Notes under the pieces: model-generated
The model's database searches: none
What the model was told of the DNA's origin: nothing
Seen by the model: only the letters and a program-made list of their open reading frames with translations
Shown: piece by piece, positions 31,182-34,913 of the stretch
Position numbering within the stretch: the stretch's first letter is position 1
How the letters are laid out: every line of letters begins with the position of its first letter
Source of the DNA: Acidimicrobiales bacterium
GTDB lineage: Bacteria > Actinomycetota > Acidimicrobiia > Acidimicrobiales > MedAcidi-G1
Direction of reading: 5' to 3'
DNA length: 34,913 nt
Assembly: GCA_030748555.1 (NCBI GenBank)
Contig: JASMLT010000001.1
Span: forward strand, 1 to 34,913
Position numbers and translations under genes: made by a program

Positions 31182-31270
31182 GGTTTATTTTCCCCTAATT
31201 TAAGTCTTTTATCAATTGAAACGATGTTTCTGAGGTTACAGACCCTAAGCATACGTATCATTATTGGTAT
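31182..31270. promoter_or_regulatory. Divergent promoter region between glyA and the inositol-phosphate synthase
   Basis: This 89-base region contains GAAAC-GAT-GTTTC (31218-31230, a 5+5 inverted repeat), ATACGTAT (31251-31258) and TATCAT (31256-31261), the last nine bases before the rightward ATG. TATCAT is a plausible -10. No -10 is clear for glyA. Confidence 0.35.
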
Positions 31271-32575
31271 ATGACTGAAAAATTATCCATCACACCTGCT
31301 TCTGGCCGTCTGGGGGTTCTGACTCCTGGGCTGGGTGCAGTAGCAACAACTTTTATCGCTGGCGTTATTGCAGCCCGAAAAGGACTTGCAGTTCCAATCG
31401 GGTCGGTGAGCCAAATGGCTCATATCAGACTCGGTAGACGTGAAGAAGGACGCAATCCGCTAATACGCGATTTCGTTCCTTTAGCTGGTCTCGATGATTT
31501 AGTATTCGGCGGATGGGATCCGATTTCTTCAAATGTCCTCGAAGCAGCTCGAACTTGTGGGGTTTTAGATGAAAAAGATATTGCACCAGTTTCATCTGAA
31601 CTCGAGGGAATCGTCGCGATGGACGCAGTCTTCGACAATCAGTGGGTGAAAAAATTGGATGGCAAACGAGTTAAGAATTTAGATTCGAAATGGGACCAAG
31701 CTCAGGCACTGATGGAAGACATCGAAAAATTTCGTGCTGATAACGAATGCGACAGGTTAGTAATGATCTGGTGTGGTTCAACAGAAGCTTTTCAAGAAGC
31801 AAGTGCGGTGCACGAAACTGTTGATTCATTTGAAGCAGGACTCAAATCAAATGACGAGAATATCGCTCCAAGCCAAATATATGCCTACGCCGCAATCATG
31901 AGCGGTGTGCCTTTTGCAAATGGTGCGCCAAATCTTGCACTAGACATCCCATGCATGGTCGAGCTAGCAAAAAGCAGAGGCGTTCCTGTTGCAGGAAAAG
32001 ATTTTAAGACAGGCCAAACTCTGATGAAAACACTTCTTGCCCCAGGCCTTAAAGCAAGAATGCTGGGCTTAAGGGGTTGGTTCTCAACAAACATTCTTGG
32101 AAACAGAGACGGTGAGGTTCTAGATGATCCTGACAACTTTAAGACTAAAGAAGTCTCAAAACTGGGCGTTCTTGACACAATTCTTCAACCCGATTCATAC
32201 CCTGACCTGTATGGCGATATAGATCACGTAGTTCGAATCAACTACTATCCTCCACGAGGTGACAACAAAGAAGGTTGGGACAATATTGATATCTTCGGAT
32301 GGCTTGGGTACCCAATGCAGATCAAAGTTGATTTTCTTTGTCGTGACTCTATTTTGGCTGCTCCAATTGTTCTAGACTTAGCTCTTTTTCTTGATTTGGC
32401 AGCACGTGCCGACCAATCAGGTGTCCAGGAATGGTTGTCTTTCTACCTCAAGGCTCCTCAAGCTTCCACGGATGCGGGACCAGAGCATGACATTTTTATC
32501 CAACAAACAAAGTTGAAAAACACTCTAAGGGAATGGATGGGCGAAGAACCTGTAACCCACTCAGAAGCAGGTTAA
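31271..32575 (+). CDS. Myo-inositol-1-phosphate synthase, long bacterial type
   Basis: This enzyme cyclises glucose 6-phosphate to myo-inositol 1-phosphate with NAD+. The 434-residue protein has a nucleotide-binding N-terminus GVLTPGLGAVATTFIAGVIA, then GLAVPIGSVSQ, RLGRREEGRNPLIRDFVPLA and LDDLVFGGWD. The C-terminal half carries the catalytic-site segments GKDFKTGQTLMKT and NILGNRDGEVL. It is longer than the 367-residue Ino1 of Mycobacterium tuberculosis and resembles, from memory, the roughly 430-residue form known from Bacteroidetes and other phyla. Its product feeds phosphatidylinositol or mycothiol-type thiols. Its stop abuts the convergent acyl-CoA synthetase gene with no spacer. Confidence 0.93.
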   Translation: MTEKLSITPASGRLGVLTPGLGAVATTFIAGVIAARKGLAVPIGSVSQMAHIRLGRREEGRNPLIRDFVPLAGLDDLVFGGWDPISSNVLEAARTCGVLDEKDIAPVSSELEGIVAMDAVFDNQWVKKLDGKRVKNLDSKWDQAQALMEDIEKFRADNECDRLVMIWCGSTEAFQEASAVHETVDSFEAGLKSNDENIAPSQIYAYAAIMSGVPFANGAPNLALDIPCMVELAKSRGVPVAGKDFKTGQTLMKTLLAPGLKARMLGLRGWFSTNILGNRDGEVLDDPDNFKTKEVSKLGVLDTILQPDSYPDLYGDIDHVVRINYYPPRGDNKEGWDNIDIFGWLGYPMQIKVDFLCRDSILAAPIVLDLALFLDLAARADQSGVQEWLSFYLKAPQASTDAGPEHDIFIQQTKLKNTLREWMGEEPVTHSEAG

Positions 32576-34144
32576 TCAGATACGGGTTTCTTTGTCTGAC
32601 CAGTATTCATCTTTAAGAAGACGTTTATACAACTTTCCAGTTGGATGCCTTGGTAGCTCTTCTTTGAAATCGATACTTCTGGGGCATTTCAAGTCAGCTA
32701 AGTGAGAACGACAGTAGGCAATCAATTCTCTCTCCAGAGCTGGTTCTGCTTTTTTTGAATCAACTAACTGGACTACCGCTTTTACTTCTTCACCAAATTC
32801 GTCGTTTGGCACACCTATTACAGCGACGTCATAAACATCTGGATGCATTGTCAATATATTTTCTGCTTCTTGAGGGTAAATATTGACACCACCTGAAATG
32901 ATCATATGAGCTTTACGGTCTGTCAGATAAAGAAAACCTTCTTCGTCAACGCGTCCTATGTCTCCTAAAGTGCTTAGATCTTCTCCCATTCGTGAAGCAG
33001 CTGTTTTTTCGGGATCATTGTGGTATTCAAATCTTGAGTCGCTTCTAAAATAAACATTCCCCTCTTCTCCATTGGGCAGTTCATCTCCATCGTCGTTAAC
33101 AATCACAAGTTCACCTAGTAAAGATTGACCTACTGACCCCGGATGATTAAGCCAGTCTTCTGAATTAATGTAAGTGAAACCGTTACCTTCGGTTCCTGCG
33201 TAGTATTCATGCAATATTGGCCCCCACCAATCAATCATTTGCTTCTTTACCTCGATTGGGCATGGGGCTGCAGCGTGTATCACGGTCTTCAAAGATGTTG
33301 TGTCATACTTTTCGCGTACCTCTTCTGGAAGCTTCAACATCCTGACAAACATCGTGGGCACCCATTGGCTTGCTGTTACTCCATTAGCTTCGATTGCAGC
33401 TAATGCTTCTTCTGGGTCAAATTTTTCCATGACTATCACCGTTGCTCCGATTCGGTGTGCTGCCATGCAAAATCTAAGAGGAGCGGCATGGTACAGCGGA
33501 GCAGGAGAAAGATAGACAGCGTCACTTTCTATTCCAAACACTGCTCTAAACAACATCGCTTGAGCTGACGGGCTTCCCAGTGGAACATTTGGAGCCTGTA
33601 CCTTTACGCCTTTCGGAAGACCTGTGGTGCCAGATGAATAAAGCATGTCTTGGCCTTCGAATCTGTCGGTTTGCGGTTCTTTAGATGTGCTTTCTATAGC
33701 GTCCTCGAAAGATGTATATCCATCCATATTTCCACCAATAACAAACTTCTCCTTGACTCCTGTATCTACAAAATCTATTTGTTCAGCTGTGTCTCTATTT
33801 CTTACTGAAGTTACAAAAACTCTTGCTCCGCAGTCTTTAACTATGTAACCCATTTCTTCTTCGGTAAGACGCGAACTTATTGCCGTGTAATACAAACCTG
33901 CATAATGAGCCCCCCATGCCAAAGGTAAAAAGTCAATTGTGTTCTCTAGACAAAAAGCGACATGGTCTCCAGGTCGCAGACCTAAATCGACAAAAAGGTT
34001 AGATATGCGGTTCGCTTTTTCATCCAATTCCGAATAAGTCATTTTTTCGCCTGAACCGGTCATGCGAATTGCTATACGGTCAGGTTCATTTATTGCCCAA
34101 GTTCCAGGGAACTCCAGTTGCTGCGGATCATCGTTATTTCCCAT
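32576..34144 (-). CDS. AMP-forming acyl-CoA synthetase
   Basis: This ANL-superfamily enzyme activates a carboxylic acid to its CoA thioester through an adenylate. The 522-residue protein shows MLYSSGTTGLPKGV (P-loop), EYYAGTEGNGFT, LGDIGRVDEEGFLYLTDR (adenylate-binding Asp), ISGGVNIYPQEAE and the C-terminal catalytic lysine in PRHPTGKLYKR. The chain-length class is not certain; an FadD-like fatty acyl or aryl ligase is likely. ATG 34144 is favoured over 34198: a TACCTT hexamer lies six bases before it, and the first 18 residues of the longer frame are unlike the family. It is divergent from a CoA-ester lyase. Confidence 0.92.
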   Translation of the reverse strand: MGNNDDPQQLEFPGTWAINEPDRIAIRMTGSGEKMTYSELDEKANRISNLFVDLGLRPGDHVAFCLENTIDFLPLAWGAHYAGLYYTAISSRLTEEEMGYIVKDCGARVFVTSVRNRDTAEQIDFVDTGVKEKFVIGGNMDGYTSFEDAIESTSKEPQTDRFEGQDMLYSSGTTGLPKGVKVQAPNVPLGSPSAQAMLFRAVFGIESDAVYLSPAPLYHAAPLRFCMAAHRIGATVIVMEKFDPEEALAAIEANGVTASQWVPTMFVRMLKLPEEVREKYDTTSLKTVIHAAAPCPIEVKKQMIDWWGPILHEYYAGTEGNGFTYINSEDWLNHPGSVGQSLLGELVIVNDDGDELPNGEEGNVYFRSDSRFEYHNDPEKTAASRMGEDLSTLGDIGRVDEEGFLYLTDRKAHMIISGGVNIYPQEAENILTMHPDVYDVAVIGVPNDEFGEEVKAVVQLVDSKKAEPALERELIAYCRSHLADLKCPRSIDFKEELPRHPTGKLYKRLLKDEYWSDKETRI

Positions 34145-34156
34145 ACCTCCAAGGTA
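34145..34156 (-). promoter_or_regulatory. Leaderless promoter of the acyl-CoA synthetase gene
   Basis: TACCTT (34151-34156) lies six bases before ATG 34144. The intervening GGAGGT looks like a Shine-Dalgarno but touches the ATG directly, which is too close to pair productively. Confidence 0.45.
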
Positions 34157-34184
34157 ATAGAAGATAATCTGATGAATAAAGTCG

Positions 34185-34219
34185 AAGTTCTTTAGCAAGA
34201 TGAACTTTTTGACGTCAAA
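34185..34219. promoter_or_regulatory. Two inverted repeats in the acyl-CoA synthetase/CoA-lyase promoter region
   Basis: AAGTTC (34185-34190) and GAACTT (34202-34207) form an inverted repeat with an 11-base spacer. Immediately next is the perfect 12-base palindrome TTTGACGTCAAA (34208-34219), seven bases before the rightward ATG. Both are candidate operator sites for a dimeric regulator of the divergent genes. Confidence 0.4.
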
Positions 34220-34226
34220 CTGTGTT

Positions 34227-34913
34227 ATGGCGAATTTGTCTTTTCCAGATCAAGTATTTAAAAGTCTTCTTTTTGCACCCGGAAACAAGAGGGCGATTTT
34301 GTCTAAATTGCCACGAAGTTCTCCAGATGCGTCAATAATCGATCTTGAAGATTCCGTTCCAACTGATGAAAAAGAAAATGCACGCAAAATCACTAGGGAA
34401 ATAATTCCCGAGTTAAATGAAGAAGCAGAAAAAATGGGTCTATTCGTAAGAGTGAATGCTTTTGAAACAGCATACTTCGCTGAGGATTTATCGAATGCGA
34501 TATCAGATGCCCTAACAGGAATCATTGTTCCAAAAATCTCTTCTAAAGAAGAAGTTGACCAGATTTCGAAATCTCTTTCTGATTTTGGATTCGGAAATCT
34601 TCCAATTATGGCTGGTTTAGAAACTGTTTCTGGTTTGGTTAACGCCTTGGAAATCGCAAAACATCCACGGGTAAAATGGTGTTATTTCGGAGCGGAAGAT
34701 TATGTGGCTGATCTGGGCGGAGTTAGGAGATCTGACAATCGTGAAGTGCTTTTAGCTCGCTCACAGATATCTCAAGCGACGCGACTAGGAGGAATCCATG
34801 CCATTGACATGGTTGTGTCAGATTTCAAAAATGAAAAAAGGTTTTTAGAAGAGGCAACTGAAGCAAGGTCATTAGGTTTCACAGGCAAATTATGTATACA
34901 TCCTGATCAAGTG
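34227..34913 (+). CDS. CitE-like CoA-ester lyase (HpcH/HpaI aldolase family), 3' end missing
   Basis: The frame runs off the right edge after 229 codons. The protein begins MANLSFPDQVFKSLLFAPGN and continues with KRAILSKLPR and IIDLEDSVP (the metal-ligand region of citrate lyase beta/malyl-CoA lyase relatives), then GLVNALEIAK, CYFGAEDYVADLGGVR and GFTGKLCIHPDQV. These are hallmarks of the CitE/malyl-CoA lyase family, which cleaves or condenses 3-hydroxyacyl-CoA esters such as malyl-CoA or citramalyl-CoA. The ATG start is chosen because conserved sequence begins about ten residues later. It is divergent from an acyl-CoA synthetase, which suggests a shared role in CoA-ester metabolism. Confidence 0.88.
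   Translation, partial: MANLSFPDQVFKSLLFAPGNKRAILSKLPRSSPDASIIDLEDSVPTDEKENARKITREIIPELNEEAEKMGLFVRVNAFETAYFAEDLSNAISDALTGIIVPKISSKEEVDQISKSLSDFGFGNLPIMAGLETVSGLVNALEIAKHPRVKWCYFGAEDYVADLGGVRRSDNREVLLARSQISQATRLGGIHAIDMVVSDFKNEKRFLEEATEARSLGFTGKLCIHPDQV

Noticed and set aside
34145..34150. GGAGGT as a Shine-Dalgarno for the acyl-CoA synthetase
   Set aside because: It touches the ATG with no spacer, so it cannot pair usefully with 16S rRNA there. The TACCTT hexamer and leaderless reading fit better.
34250..34525. A leftward 91-codon open frame at the right edge
   Set aside because: The opposite strand carries a clear CitE-like lyase frame that runs off the edge. The leftward frame is its shadow.

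Overview
The window looks like a compact, AT-leaning chromosome segment of a free-living Actinobacteriota member, most likely a marine Acidimicrobiia-type lineage. This is an inference from protein content: a PknB-like kinase with four PASTA repeats beside gatCAB, a MurA with Asp at the fosfomycin-target position, a GlpX-type fructose bisphosphatase, separate atpF and atpH genes, and an alpha subunit with a C-terminal tail. There are no mobile elements, CRISPR arrays, rRNA or tRNA genes. Almost all of the sequence is coding and the longest gap between genes is about 100 bases, so this is core genome rather than an accessory island.

Layout. At the left edge lie the first codons of a leftward gene, then a MATE-family transporter (98-1414). 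Next come leftward gatC-gatA-gatB (transamidosome amidotransferase) and a PASTA-domain Ser/Thr kinase, divergent from a small membrane-anchored protein across a 38-bp palindrome. LigA, an unknown membrane protein, the tRNA thiolation pair (cysteine desulfurase-mnmA), an SRPBCC protein, a NifU-domain protein with a rhomboid protease, a 60-aa membrane protein and murA fill 7-15.5 kb. An MFS transporter, an alpha/beta hydrolase, a fatty acid desaturase, a hotdog thioesterase, a tandem-repeat protein and glpX follow. From 21 to 31.2 kb runs a leftward block: glyA-wecA, then atpZ-atpI-atpB-E-F-H-A-G-D-C (the complete F1Fo ATP synthase). The right end holds a long-type myo-inositol-phosphate synthase, an acyl-CoA synthetase and a truncated CitE-like CoA-ester lyase.

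Two genome-wide habits stand out. First, genes that begin transcription units repeatedly show a TANNNT-like hexamer 5-8 bases (most often 6) before the start codon and no usable Shine-Dalgarno, the signature of leaderless mRNAs; genes inside operons carry ordinary purine-rich ribosome binding sites. This rule decided several starts here (ligA, the 9134 membrane protein, the 13986 small protein, the acyl-CoA synthetase) and exposes a probable AUU start for the MATE gene. Second, nine convergent gene pairs abut or overlap (from a 20-bp overlap to a 30-bp gap) and only one has a recognisable intrinsic terminator.

The most unusual items are the ATP synthase b subunit, which carries a signal-peptide-like N-terminus and a His/Cys-rich segment outside the membrane; the palindrome that contains both -10 elements and both start codons of a divergent gene pair; and the near-uniform leaderless promoter architecture. 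I see no defence system, biosynthetic cluster or other clearly new multi-gene system.
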